A DNA stretch of 32,385 nt from Stemphylium vesicarium (GCA_004380135.1 QXCR01000237.1:1-32385); one strand, 5' to 3'. Shown: positions 17,166 to 27,850, counted from the first letter of the stretch. A program made the numbers and translations. The notes: generated from the letters alone by a model not told the origin.

Positions 17166-19319
17166 GCCCTCATCGACTGGATAACACTAAAGGATATCAG
17201 CTTTGCGGTTACAGCCTCACTCGAGTTGCAAGGTTTACTTACCTGGAGTCGCAGCGATCTCTTAAAGGCGCTGCCCACCTCACGCTCAACGATCGCTGAA
17301 TACACGAGATCAACCCCTGAGCGCCGGAGAGAGGAGATTAAGACGCTCGTGACAACAGAAGCCAGTAAGATAAGTATAAGCGTGGACGTTTGGACGTCAA
17401 GTAGCCACCTAAGCTTACTTGGAGTTGTAGCTCATTTTGCGGGTAAGTCCTAATCAATCGCTTTGCATTAACAGCAATTAACGACTGCAGATGCTCAACA
17501 AAAGGAGCGCGATATAATCCTCGCGTTTCTCAACCTCTACGGCGGTCATACATGTCAGCCACCGTGTGGGCCTCAGGGTATATGACCCAGGTTCCATCCC
17601 ATCTCTCACTCACTCCAGGCTAGTACGTACAAGGCTTAGCGCCCACAACGCTAGCCAGCAGGGATATAGATCTCAGTTCCCGTAGCACAATATATAACAC
17701 GATTCATCACATGTTCTATCCCAGTGCCACTGACAATACAGGCGCTGCGCAAGCCGGTCTTATCCTCCAAGTCCTCGAGAGCTTCGAAATCGCACCGAAA
17801 CTCCGCTGCTTCGTTGGCGATAACGCCTCCAACAACGACAACGCGCTTATACAAGGCCTCAGCATACACAACAAGATTGAACTCACCTCGAGCAACCGTA
17901 TACGCTGTGCTGGGCATATCATAAACCTTGTCGTCTAGGCGACGCTGTACGGCAAAGGCGTAAGCCGGTTCGAAGCCCAGCTTGCAGCAGCGTCACCAGC
18001 TGAACAACATGAGATCTTGCGATCCCATGGAGTTGTAGGCAAGCTACACAACTTCGTAAACGCAGTTTGCGCTTCTCACAAGCGTCGTGAGTTGTTCCTC
18101 TCGCTCCGGAGGGAACCGCGCGACGACGACTTGTACACCTACGATACGCTCCAATTGCGCCAGGATGGAGGCGGCCGCTGGCACTCAGTGTACTACATGC
18201 AGATGCGCTTTCCTTGAGCTTCGTAACCCGATTACGCGCTTCATGAGGAGGCTGCAACAACGGCATTCGCAAAGGCTTGACGACGAGTACAACCCGCTCA
18301 CCGACGAGTTTAGCAGCGAGGAGTGCGAGGGCGTACAGCAGCTTGTCGACTTTCTACAAGCTCCGATGGAGATGACAAAGCGCCTGGACGGTAACAACAG
18401 CGCGTCTGGTTTTGGGTCGTTGGGGCAAACAATAACGAACCTGCAAGCTTTGTGGAAGCTCTACAGCTCCATCAAAGCTGGGTTTAACGACCTTGACAAC
18501 AGCAATAGCGACTACTGCATCGCTGCTGTAAAACACAGCCTCGAGAAGCTCAGCTCGTACTTCGGAAAGCTCATTATGGAGCCTGAGGTCAGCTCTTACG
18601 TTATCGCAACTACCCTTTACCCTGCCCTACGCTTTGCCTGGTTTTAGACTCTTTGGAAGTAGTACGCTGATTAAGTAAAGCGCGCAAAGGACTCTGCAAA
18701 TAGAGATTTTGAGCAGTATATCGCGAAAGAGATGGACGACGACGATACGGCATTGCCGCTACCGCGTCTCAATGTACCTGGCGGCAACGCTGACCTCTAC
18801 AGCCAAACGATGGCCGTTGATCTCATGTTTTTCACCGGCTCGAAGCCTCACAAGTGTCAAAAGCGTACAACCCAGCTGGAGGAGTACTCTGACCACCTCC
18901 GTGACGACCTCATGAACGCCAATAAGCAGCAACTCGCTTTCTTCCACGACCCGTGGTGCTGGTGGCTCGAAATTGGGCGAAACAAGTACCCAGTAGTCTT
19001 CAAGATCACCACCGACTACCTCTCAATCCCCGCCACTAGCTGCGAGTGTGAGCGCAGCTTTTCAACCGCTAGAAGAACGATTACAAGCGATCGCAATTCC
19101 CTCAGCGCGGCTACAATCGAAGCTCTACAACCCTAGAAGAACTGGTTACGTCACGGCATCGTCGATAGCGAGGTTCAGAAGCTACAACAACAGGTACAAA
19201 GCTGGGATAGCAAGCAGGGCAGCAGCCATAAGAGCAGCAACAGCGACGTCGTCAATAACGGCCGTGAGATAGCTGGCAACAGCGGCAACAACAGCAATTT
19301 AGGCGACGACGTAGGTTGA
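17166..19319 (+). pseudogene. hAT 2 transposase relic (a divergent hAT lineage), N-terminus missing
   Basis: Coding begins abruptly at the tip of hAT 1 (ALIDWITLKDISFAV). A 48-bp spliceosomal intron is still recognisable at 17443-17490 (GTAAGT donor, CTGCAG acceptor) and joins VVAHFA to DAQQKERDIILAF in phase. After solo LTR C come CFVGDNASNNDNAL (17810), RCAGHIINLV (17900), VVGKLHNFVNAVCASHKRRE, and a C-terminal dimerisation domain with CWWLEIGRNKYPV ... SCECERSFSTARRTITSDRN (18955-19110). Stops at 17936, 18645 and 19134 and a frameshift near 18205 kill it. It differs from hAT 1, 3 and 4 in all motifs and resembles the Restless-like fungal hAT group. Its 3' tip is not defined; GCCGTACGTAC repeats at about 19480-19525 may be subterminal. 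Confidence 0.83.
17553..17735. mobile_element. Solo LTR C (183 bp), in the hAT 2 transposase
   Basis: Starts TGTCAGCC and ends CCACTGACA. It is flanked by a perfect 5-bp duplication ATACA (17548-17552 and 17736-17740). Removing it restores YGGHT to GAAQAGLILQVLESFEIAP in one frame. Confidence 0.9.
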
Positions 19320-20475
19320 AAACTTTATCCCCACTGCCTCTTACAGCTCCTTCAACACCTCTAGCAGCTTCAATTCACTATACAAGCTCTTCGGCATGCC
19401 CGATTAGGTATAAGTACGGTCCATATATGGTCATTGCGGCCGTAATAGGACTACGACTCGTACTTGGAGAAAGTTTTCATACAGCCGTACGTACAACACC
19501 AGAAATCGAGCCGTACGTACCTCACGATAGCCTCATTTGAGTCGTACTACGGTACGTTGGATGCGCTGTGATTCACACGGCTTGCAGAATCATCAGTACT
19601 CCAATGTCGAGTCCTGCGACTTCGTCACAACACGACGCTTGCTTTGAGCCGCGTATGACGTGGGCGCCGAAGTCCTTCAGCCCGCAACATGCCGCTAATT
19701 TGAGCCCCTAAAGGTCTCAGAGTCGTTCTAGTTCATGCTCTATCTCCCAAGTCAGGCATTACCGGTGCCGAATCGGCATCCAATAGATTATGTTTGAAAG
19801 CTCTGTGGCGGGCCGCGACTTGGCGAGGATCGATGCACGTTGTCGTGTAGCGTGATGTGAGGCGTCACCGGACCTCGTGCTGCCCGTCCGCGAGCCACAT
19901 ACGACGTTTACGGTGCCGCTCGCTGATTCTGATCTGACTTGTTTGCTGAGATTATTGGTTCCCGAGTTGACAGTGACGATCCCATGGAGCTGTCATTGGT
20001 AATGACGGTGGCGTACGACAAACACAGCAGTGCACACCGCCTCGAGCTACAGCACACAGGGTACCCCTTATGATATGATCCGATTTGCTCTCTCCAACGG
20101 GCGGCTTCACCTTCCCGCTCAAAGTCCTGCCCCTTGTGCGCCGCCAAACGCCACAACGGCTGCATGTATGGTTAAACGGAGAGGCCGCTGACTATCACCA
20201 TGATTTGCTGTCTCGCAGGCCGATCATCGACAGACTGGTTGATGGCCGTGTCCGCCAGGGATGATCGCAGCCTCCGAAGATGCAGGGGCACTGCCATGAT
20301 CTCTGGTGGGGGCCAAAAGAGGCGGCGGCGAATTCTCCCATCGAGGGCATGAGGCATAGCGCGCCCTGTTCAGGCCGGGATGTGATGCCTATTGGTGCAT
20401 GACAGAAGCAGTGCCTGGGCCGCGCATGGCCACGCTTAGTGAGTGCGCGAGGCGAACCGATGGGCACCGGATGAG
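19320..20475. other. Gene-poor stretch
   Basis: No gene, RNA or element end that I can support. GCCGTACGTAC appears twice (about 19483 and 19511) and may belong to the end of hAT 2. ORFs of 60-115 codons on both strands have no recognisable features. Confidence 0.4.
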
Positions 20476-21306
20476 TTACTTCCTTTGCGCAACGCAAGGC
20501 CAGTGATCCTTGAAACGCCCAAAGTATGTGCATCGACACCAACAGACAACGACATTTACGAGTGTGTTGTAATAAAGAGTGTGGTATTTAAAAGTGTCTG
20601 TATAGTCGAGGCGCTGACCGACATTGAAAATTGTTATGCTGTGCAGCTGGCAACTCCCATCAAACATCTCGCACAGGGTCGTAAGGTAGAGTGTCCCTAG
20701 GCCATGAGATGGCGGCGCTTGACGGCGCATTCCGTCCCGCAACTTGGGCAGATTTCTTAGCTGAGAAACCATTAGGGTCAATCGTTCAAGGGGCGGATAG
20801 CTGTACGTGCTCTCGTGTTTCAGGCGGCGCAGCACCTTGGCGACGCGCCACGCGACAACCTCTAGGTCAACTGCAGGGATTTTCTTTTCCTTCAGCTGCG
20901 AGTTAATGTTGTCGAGAACCTGCTTCCTTGTGCTCTCATCAACATTCTGCCATGTTCTTTTGGCATTATCTTCATGAAGTTTCGTAGCTTCCTTAGTCGT
21001 GATAGGCTGCTATGGTCAGGAATCACTGAGAGCGAAGGCGCAGAAAGATAGCCTTACGACAAACTGCTCCCATTCACGCTCGGTAAGCCCAGCCTCACGG
21101 CGCGCCTCGTCTGCCGATACCTCATCTGGTAGTGGCATTATGCTGTCCGGGTGGAGCGTCATTCGATACTCATGGATCGTTCAGACCCCGCATGTCTCTG
21201 ACGTTGCACGCCTCCTGGTCATAGCGTGTCGCTAGCCTATCAGCTCCATGCATGTCGGATGCTATCGCTGCACTAAGCTCTTCGAACCCCTGCTGCTTTG
21301 TGGTCT
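20476..21306 (-). pseudogene. Relic of a spliced gene of unknown family, invaded by a minisatellite
   Basis: On the minus strand, coding-like sequence leaves the last minisatellite unit as QQGFEELSAAIASDMHGADR and continues as LATRYDQEACNVRDMRGLND. One base too many near 21175-21180 then shifts to EYRMTLHPDSIMPLPDEVSA (ATG 21162). It ends exon A at 21058. A 48-bp intron (GTAAGG donor at 21057, CTGACC, CATAG acceptor at 21010) joins in phase to exon B (ITTKEATKLHEDNAKRTWQN ... VAWRVAKVLRRLKHEST). The frame stays open to 20476, but the part after about 20780 looks less protein-like and may not be coding. The product would be a helical, charged protein. I do not recognise the family, and the frame break suggests it is dead. 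Confidence 0.5.
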
Positions 21307-21409
21307 AAGCTCTTCAAACCCCTGCTGTTCTGTGGTCTAAGCTCCTCGAGCCCCTGCTGTTCTGTGGTCTAAGTTCTTCGACACCCTGCTGTTCTGTGGC
21401 CTAAGCTCT
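21275..21409 (+). repeat. 32-bp minisatellite, four units plus a partial
   Basis: Units start at 21275, 21307, 21339 and 21371 (AAGCTCTTCGAACCCCTGCT...), followed by AAGCTCT. Identity between units is high, with a few substitutions each. The period is not a multiple of three. The first unit is continuous with the coding frame of the minus-strand relic, encoding QQGFEEL. Confidence 0.92.
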
Positions 21410-22644
21410 ATGTCATCCTCCCCATCTTGCATCTATGCTGAACGGTGGCGCATCCGAGGCCCTTGCTGGACGCTGCCGGACATTGCCGGACAGCTAGATT
21501 CATGCGACAAGTTAGTCTGCAACACATTGCACGATCGTGCAGCTAGACAGCTAGTCACGATGCGTCGTGTTCTTAGATAACTCGAGCTACTCTGATTCAG
21601 TCGACACAGTCAATTTAACATTGTCACTTTGAACATGGTGACGAGAGGCAACATGCCTTCGAGCCTGTGCATCTGGCCGCCGTCGGCTACGGAAGAGCCC
21701 CAACCAAGTTAGGCGTGGTATATGGAGCTCGGCTGCGCTCATCCCACGTACAGCCGCTTGCTAACGGACGTTGACCCTTGCAATTTGCGCTTGGACGGGT
21801 CCCTGCGCAGCGTGAGAGTGCCAATCTATTCAGGAACGGGTACATTGTGCGCGACCGAGAACTGAAACGTCATGCCAATTAGGATTGTGCAGAAACTAAC
21901 TAGTCGGCGCGATTATCCATCAAAACGTCTACAAGGGCAACGCTCTTGGTAGAACCGAAGAGTAGCTTCATGAGAAATTCATGATTTGCCGTCCTCGCGA
22001 ATAGCAGGATATCGTAGGCAACGTTGAGCCCAACAGAACCAGAGCTGCTTGACATGCAAAAGTTGTCGCGCGTCTACTCTTAGTTATGTGGCCTGCTTCT
22101 TGTTCTCACTCGGCTGCTATCCTCCTCTTCTGCAGCGATCTCCCAGACGAGGCTGTAACAGGCACTCAACTTCTGGGGTACCAAAGGGCGATAGCGGATC
22201 CTTATAGCAAATCCTTGTTTGGGCACGTATGCCCTGTTACTCAACAACTTTTTACGGGCCAACACTCAGCAGCGCGGCTGTTCACTGTACCCAGTCATAG
22301 GTCGTTCTACGCCACGGCTCGCATTTTTCCGCTCAGGGAAACAATGCTCCGATCGCAATGTTCTATCTGCATGTAGAATGTCTTGTCTCGGCAAAGTCCT
22401 TGGGAATCACAAGTTCTTGGCTTTATGCTTGCTTCTGAGTGCATCACCCTTTGGCATGCCTGCCGAAACAGGTCCGAGCGATCCAGTCACAGAGACAGCA
22501 CGGACTCCTGCTTCGCGAACAGAAAAAGGCAGCAGTTGTTAAACCTCACATAATCTCCTCCCTTTGTTCGACATTTCATATCCGACAACCCACTGCGATC
22601 TACGAAAGCATTTCTAATTTGCTCAACCGTAACCTTTATTCCTA
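21410..22644. other. Gene-poor stretch upstream of the receptor gene
   Basis: No gene supported. There is a 12-bp palindrome GCACGATCGTGC near 21530 and small GCCGGACA repeats near 21475. The last 100-150 bp are the presumed promoter and leader of the gene at 22645. Confidence 0.45.
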
Positions 22645-24159
22645 ATGGGAGATGATTTCATCTTAGAAGCTTGGACAGAGCTTGCCATCGCTGTCCTAGT
22701 AATCGTCTTGAGACTGTATTACAGCATCACACGGCGAGGATGGAAGGCACTGTACATAGATGACTACTTGATTTTCCTGGCCGGAGTGAGTGAGCCTGAC
22801 CTCAAGCAAGGCACATACCCATACCAATGCTCCTGCTGAACTTCTCAGATCTTCTACCTCGGCGAGACGATAGCTGCGCACTACGTCGTTGCGGTATATT
22901 TGGGTATGGCCAACAACAATATCCTCCCAGAGCAACGTGCATCTCTTGATCCAAACTCGAGAGAGTGGCGCAACAGTGTCAACGGATCGAAGACACATCT
23001 CATCGGTTGGTTCATGTATATTTTCCTTTTCTGGACACTGAAGGCCTGTTGGACGGCTTACTACACGCGCTTGACGTACGTATATCAGTTTTACTAAAGG
23101 CACCTCTCGGTAGACCTGGTGTTCCGAGTGCACTTGTTTATTACTAACACGCACGGCAGTAAAGACGTCCATAGGATGAACACCGTAATCATGTGGGCTT
23201 GGATATTCAACGGGTCTAGCTGGGTTGCTGCGATATGCATGGTGGTCTTCAAGTGCTGGCCGTTACACCGTCAATGGCAGATCAGTCCAGATCCGGGCAG
23301 TAAGTAACGTGCACTAGGGCTAATGATGAGTTATACTGACATGAAAAGATCGCTGCTATCCAGGTGCATCCAAGTTGCAAATTCTCTTCGTCATGTTGAT
23401 CAACACTGCCACGGACCTCTTCTTAATGGCGATACCAGTACCGGTAGGTACGTGCAGCAGTTAATGTTCTTATTATACTAATTTGTTATGCTAGATTATT
23501 TATAGGGCAAAAATCGACCTTAAGCGCAAAATTTCTCTTATCATACTTTTCAGTGGCGGCTGGATCGTTATCATCTTTGGCATCCTTCGATGTGTTACGC
23601 TGGTATCTGTAAGCACTTGATATAATGTTATTCGCGCTCATTCTGTAAATAATTATATGCTAATACACTCGTTATCCAGGTCGGTCCTACACAACCATCT
23701 AAGTCCGGTCCATGGTCTGTTCGAGAATCATTTCTCGCCATCGTCATTAGTAACGGTCCATCTCTATTCCCATTGATCAAAAGCTTGTTCTACGCCCTGA
23801 ACAGAAAGGTATCGTCGTATTACAAGAGCAGTGAAGGAGCGACCTATTCATTTGACAACGTGGAAATGGATGGCGGCCTACTTAGGGAAGATAAGCCTCG
23901 TCCTATCAAACACCAGTTGAGCATACCGGACCATACGAGTCTTGGAAGCGAGGAGGAGACTATAGGAGTCATAGAACACGGCGCAGCTACCACGACTAAG
24001 ATAGAAAGTTGCAAAACAAGACTCGGTGCAGTGCAAAAGATGGGCCCAAGTGGATCTAACGATAACGAAAATGGTCAGAAACGTCATAATCAGGGTTTTG
24101 GTCATATTTTGAAAACAGTGGAATGGGACGTCAGGAGCGCAGATCCGGAGTATCACTAA
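22645..24159 (+). CDS. Fungal rhodopsin-domain integral membrane protein, six exons
   Basis: Exons 22645-22785, 22849-23075, 23160-23299, 23349-23443, 23495-23608 and 23680-24159 join in frame to 398 residues. All five introns (63, 84, 49, 51 and 71 bp) have GT(A/G)(A/G/C)G(T/C)-type donors and AG acceptors; clear branch sites include TTACTAAC. Family signs: IDDYLIFLAG in the first exon, a Cys-Trp-Pro segment (FKCWPLHRQW ... NRCYPG) and NTATDLFLMAIPVP. These are characteristic of the fungal rhodopsin-like seven-helix family found in many copies in ascomycetes, sometimes as GPCR-like proteins. The last exon carries a final helix (SFLAIVISNGPSLFPLIKSL) and a polar cytoplasmic tail of about 120 residues. 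The ligand is unknown. The reading frame is intact and probably functional. In-frame coding-like sequence continues in another frame to about 24510. Confidence 0.85.
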
Positions 24160-25223
24160 GGGTACACCGGGGGAATACCAACAACCTCTGGAATGGCGTT
24201 GATAGGAAACGGACGGGCGAACCCAAGCAGAATCACCATCTAGTAAAATATAAGGACACGGAGGTACGGCACGATCACGTGGGAATATCGTTGATTGAAG
24301 GGTCTTGATCAAACACGCAGCTCGATTCTATCACATCATTACACAATGATATCTTGCATTATTCCCTTGTCGATGTGGCAAGGCTACAGGCATCATTGTC
24401 TCCGAGTAATGTGGATCTTCTGACGCATTCTGCTGAGGCAGACGATGTTTCTGAGGGTCTTACAGAGCTATTCAACTATCAGACTCGGGGCGTTTCGAGC
24501 GACAGCCTGTGACGTAAGACTCTCGCTCCTGCATCCCCGCTGCTACCGACAGAGCTTGACACAGAAATTGAAAAAGCTTAGAACTCCCTTTCGATGAAGA
24601 TTCATAGAAGTTTGCACAGAAATCATACCGCGGCAGTAGACCATGCTGCGAGAACCCTTTTTCTAGTCATTTCCAGCTAGATAAACCCAAAAAACGATGA
24701 CTCACTGCACGATGTTACGGATCTGGCTCACTAGTTACTGACTCCGCAATTACCTGGAGGCTTTCCCACAGCGATATCTCGCGGGTCATGCGTCATGCAG
24801 CGAAGTCCGGCTGGACCCCCAAGCAAGTTACATTAACGGGTCATCGGTGGGGGCCAGTCGTCATCGTTTGAGGTAGATCAGCAGCGCAGGCACTGGTGGC
24901 AGAGTAAGCGGCTCATTGGTTCATTTAAAGACCCGCCGTGGCGGTTGTCGGCACGCAAGGGCTTATCCATATCCTAGTGGCATGAAAGGGGTATCTACGG
25001 GAAAATGAAGCGGTATAGTGAGTTGGACTAGCAAGTTCTGCCGCTTCCGCTGCTAACTAAACACAGAGAGGCCGTTATCGCTTGCTTGGGGAGCGGGCCA
25101 AAACTCGAGTCTGCTAGGTCATTCTCTGGAACGTGCGATGTGTGATTGGACTGTCGGTCGTAGCTGGACCGGGCTATTATGCAATGATGTAGTTCGAAGT
25201 TGACGCTGCGTGCATTAGCTCAC

Positions 25224-25229
25224 CACGTG
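25224..25229 (+). promoter_or_regulatory. CACGTG E-box-like site upstream of the P450 gene
   Basis: A palindromic CACGTG about 144 bp before the ATG at 25373, the type of site bound by bHLH regulators. A single hexamer can occur by chance. Confidence 0.3.
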
Positions 25230-25316
25230 TCACATTATGCAGGAGAAGAAGAGCGATTCACAATTTACTAACCGATTAGTCCGTGCGGTACGCTTGAAAG
25301 CCTGCTCACAAAGAGT

Positions 25317-25322
25317 TATAAA
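25317..25322 (+). promoter_or_regulatory. TATA-box-like TATAAA of the P450 gene
   Basis: TATAAA about 50 bp before the ATG at 25373, a short distance that would give a very short leader. It is plausible for a regulated fungal gene. Confidence 0.35.
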
Positions 25323-25372
25323 TTCGCACTGCCTTTACTGTAGACGTAGAAATCGTCGATACTCCGCTAAAC

Positions 25373-27120
25373 ATGTCTTTATCAATATATGTTGCATTGT
25401 TTACCGTGCTAGCTCTAAGCTGGTACCGGCTCAGCAAGATTGGGCAAAGGCCGCCCGAATATCCTCCAGGACCACCAACTTTGCCCATCATTGGCAACCT
25501 CCACCAAATGCCCAGAGAAAAAGGACATTTGCAGTTCCAGAAATGGGCAGATGAATATGGGCCCGTGTACTCCTTGATCCTTGGTACGAAAGTTATGATT
25601 GTACTGTCCTCAGACCAAACTGTCAAAGATTTGCTCGACAAGAGAAGCAAAAAATACTCTTCGCGCCCCGATATGTACTTGGGCAATGTTGTGAGTGGTA
25701 GCAAACGAATGCTATTGATGGTGGGTAGATTGTCAAAATGCAGCCTTCTAGACTGACGACTTACACGTTCTTAGGGGTATGACGATACTTGGCGCACGAT
25801 TCGTAGAATCGTCCACAGAAGCTTGAACATTAATGCTTCTAAAGCATATGTTCCATACCAGGATCTTGAGAACAAGGCAATGCTTATGGGCCTTCTAGAG
25901 GAGCCCGACCGTTTCGTTGACCACATCCGACGCTACACTAACTCTTTAACGACCCAGATGATCTTCGGCTTCCGTACAGAGAGCATCGACGACCCCAGAT
26001 TGAAGCAACTTTACCACGTTAGTATGTAACATCGTGTACGGGGTAATTGCTAACAAAACTCCAGGGCTTCGAGAAATTCTGCGAAGTGGCTGGCTCTCAA
26101 GTAGCCGCTTTACTTGATGTCTTTCCTATACTTCGATCGATCCCGGACTGGATTCTCCCTATAAAACGGTATGCAAAGAGATTGCACGATGAGGAGAGTC
26201 AGCTATACATTGGTCACTGGAGTGATTTCAAAAAAGCCTCCGAGAACGGCACTGCCAAGCGGTGCTTTGGTGTTGCATTGTTAAAAGCTCAAGCAGAGAT
26301 GAAATTTTCTGATGCACTTGCCGGCTACATAAGCGGATCATTGCTTGAGGCAGGCTCTGACACCACTGCTGCGGTACTCAAAGGCTGTGAGTATTTCTGA
26401 GATTAAATCCGACGTAAATGTCTTTGCTAACGCCCTCTAGTCATCCAAGCCATGGTGCTTTTCCCTGAGGTCATGAAAAAAGCACAAGAAGAGCTCGACC
26501 GAGTGTGCGGTGGACGTTTACCTACCTTAGAAGATATGGAAAGCCTACCGTACATCTGCAGTTGTGTTAAAGAGGGTCTGCGTTGGATGCCCACCAGCAT
26601 TCTCGGAGTTCAGCATGCTCTCGTCGAAGATGACAATTACTTCGGCTACAAGATTCCAAAGGGTGCAAGCGTTATCTGCAATGTCTGGTCCATACACATG
26701 GATCCAAAACGTCATTCGAATCCACGTCACTTCGACCCTACTCGGTACCAGGATGACGGCCAGACAGCTGCTGAAGCTGCGAACAACCCTGACGCTTCCA
26801 AACGCGATCATTTCGTCTTCGGAAATGGCCGGCGTCTGTGTCAAGGCATGCACATCGCCGAGCGTTCACTATTTCTTGCCATATCTCGAATTCTCTGGGG
26901 CTTTAACATTGGCAAAGTGGTCGATGCTTTTGGTAAAGAAATCGTACCAGACCCAGAATTTCTGACAGAAGGATTGTTCGTTCAGCCACAACCCTTCCTG
27001 GCGAAGATTGAACCACGAGGTTCTGAACAAGCTGAGACGATACAGGCCGAGTGGAAGGATATGAAGAAGCTGCTGGATGAGAACTCGCAATGGAAGGAAA
27101 CTCCCCAAGGCATTATGTGA
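25373..27120 (+). CDS. Cytochrome P450 monooxygenase, four exons, intact
   Basis: Exons 25373-25720, 25775-26017, 26065-26386 and 26441-27120 join in frame to 530 residues, a normal microsomal P450 length. Introns are 54, 47 and 54 bp with standard signals (GCTAAC branch sites in the last two). An N-terminal membrane anchor (MSLSIYVALFTVLALSWYRL) is followed by the proline hinge PPGPPTLPIIGNLHQMP. The I-helix oxygen-activation motif AGSDTT is at 293-298, the K-helix ExxR is EGLR (Glu349, Arg352), and the haem loop FGNGRRLCQG carries the haem-ligand Cys438. All catalytic landmarks are present, so an active NADPH-P450-reductase-dependent hydroxylase at the ER is likely. It resembles the CYP64/O-methylsterigmatocystin-oxidoreductase-like group in general form, but the substrate cannot be read from sequence. 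No biosynthetic backbone enzyme is nearby in the window. A MITE lies 80 bp downstream. Confidence 0.93.
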
Positions 27121-27200
27121 TGGAATTACAAGCAAGCTGGCTTGGCCTGAGATGGCCATTGTATAAAATTGACATTGTCTCTTCGTGGTTTGAACAAAGC

Positions 27201-27482
27201 TGCACTCTCATGCACTTGCAGCTTCCGGTTTCTGTATGCAGGCGACTCTTGGTCCCATGCTAAGCCTTTCTCGGTCAGTCGTGATCTTACCTAAATAGTG
27301 CTAGCTTTCATTAGCATTGCCATGAGTCAATGTTCTGCTTGATGCTCAGACCAATCGAATTCAAATATCTACAGAATCTAAGCCTTTTCAGAGCAAGTGT
27401 AAACTGGACTGATCGATGCCTCGTGCGCGATGACAACTGAGCCGCGGGTGCAAACCGGAAGCTGCGAGTGCATGAGAGTGTA
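27201..27482 (-). mobile_element. MITE family A, copy 2 (282 bp), inverse to copy 1
   Basis: The reverse complement matches copy 1 (12463-12744) over its whole length, with the same ends (CACTCTCATGCACTTGCAGC) and roughly 85-90% identity by eye. The right edge keeps TA; the left edge reads TG, a transition in the target duplication. The ORF shared by both copies (SVQFTLALKRLRFCR) is just a translation of the element. Confidence 0.87.
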
Positions 27483-27703
27483 CACTCCCTTGTGGCTCGG
27501 CGTGGAGAGACATGGGCTGATGCATGTAGCATGCATGACGGTCAATGTGATGAAACCAAGTTTTAGCGCGATTACGATTTCAACAACGCCACTAGCTGCT
27601 GAAGATTGAAGAGCGTGACCCGTAAAATCGCATTCAAATAGCTGTTGATCGATTACGCAAGATATTTAGCACAATAAGGTCTTAGCGTACATGTTACTAT
27701 GAG
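27483..27703. other. Short spacer between MITE copy 2 and hAT 3
   Basis: No gene. It contains the near-palindrome ATGCATGTAGCATGCAT at about 27513-27529. Confidence 0.45.
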
Positions 27704-27850
27704 CAGAGTTGCCAACAAGCAAGTTAAGCAAGTCACTGCCTCAAACTTGACTTGGTTAGAGCGTATAGGTAACTTGACTTGCTTGGGAGCAATTTATTGC
27801 TTGCTTGACTTGCTTAATTTGCTTGCAAGTACTTGGTTTGCTTGACTGCT
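27704..27850 (-). repeat. hAT 3 terminal and subterminal repeats
   Basis: CAGAGTTGCCAACAAGC is followed by many CAAGCAAGT/ACTTGCTTG half-sites in both orientations, a usual hAT transposase binding array. Confidence 0.65.

Larger units (their letters stand above)
24160..25372. other. Intergenic between receptor and P450 genes
   Basis: Frame 0 from 24123 to 24510 is open apart from one TGA (24306) and reads like protein (SLVDVARLQASLSPSNVDLL), possibly a decayed exon; low confidence. The rest shows no gene. The right end is the promoter of the P450 gene. Confidence 0.4.

Noticed and set aside
17166..19319. hAT 2 as a fragment of hAT 1
   Set aside because: Its core and dimerisation motifs differ throughout from hAT 1, 3 and 4, and it has its own intron; it is another lineage.
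21275..21409. Direct repeats resembling a CRISPR array
   Set aside because: The 32-bp units abut without spacers, and the genome is eukaryotic; this is a minisatellite.
19320..22644. tRNA or rRNA genes in the gene-poor stretch
   Set aside because: I looked for T-loop-like and rRNA-like motifs by eye and found none; the TTCGAACCC in the minisatellite is repeat sequence with no cloverleaf around it.
22645..27120. Secondary-metabolite gene cluster
   Set aside because: Only one P450 is present; no polyketide synthase, peptide synthetase, terpene synthase or cluster regulator is seen in the window.
12463..27482. Composite transposon bounded by the two MITEs
   Set aside because: The outer edges do not share a common target duplication, and both copies have their own TA-type ends, so independent insertions are simpler.
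27311..27532. 73-codon minus-strand ORF with a similar peptide at 12356-12580
   Set aside because: The shared peptide is only the translation of the two MITE copies and their flanks.
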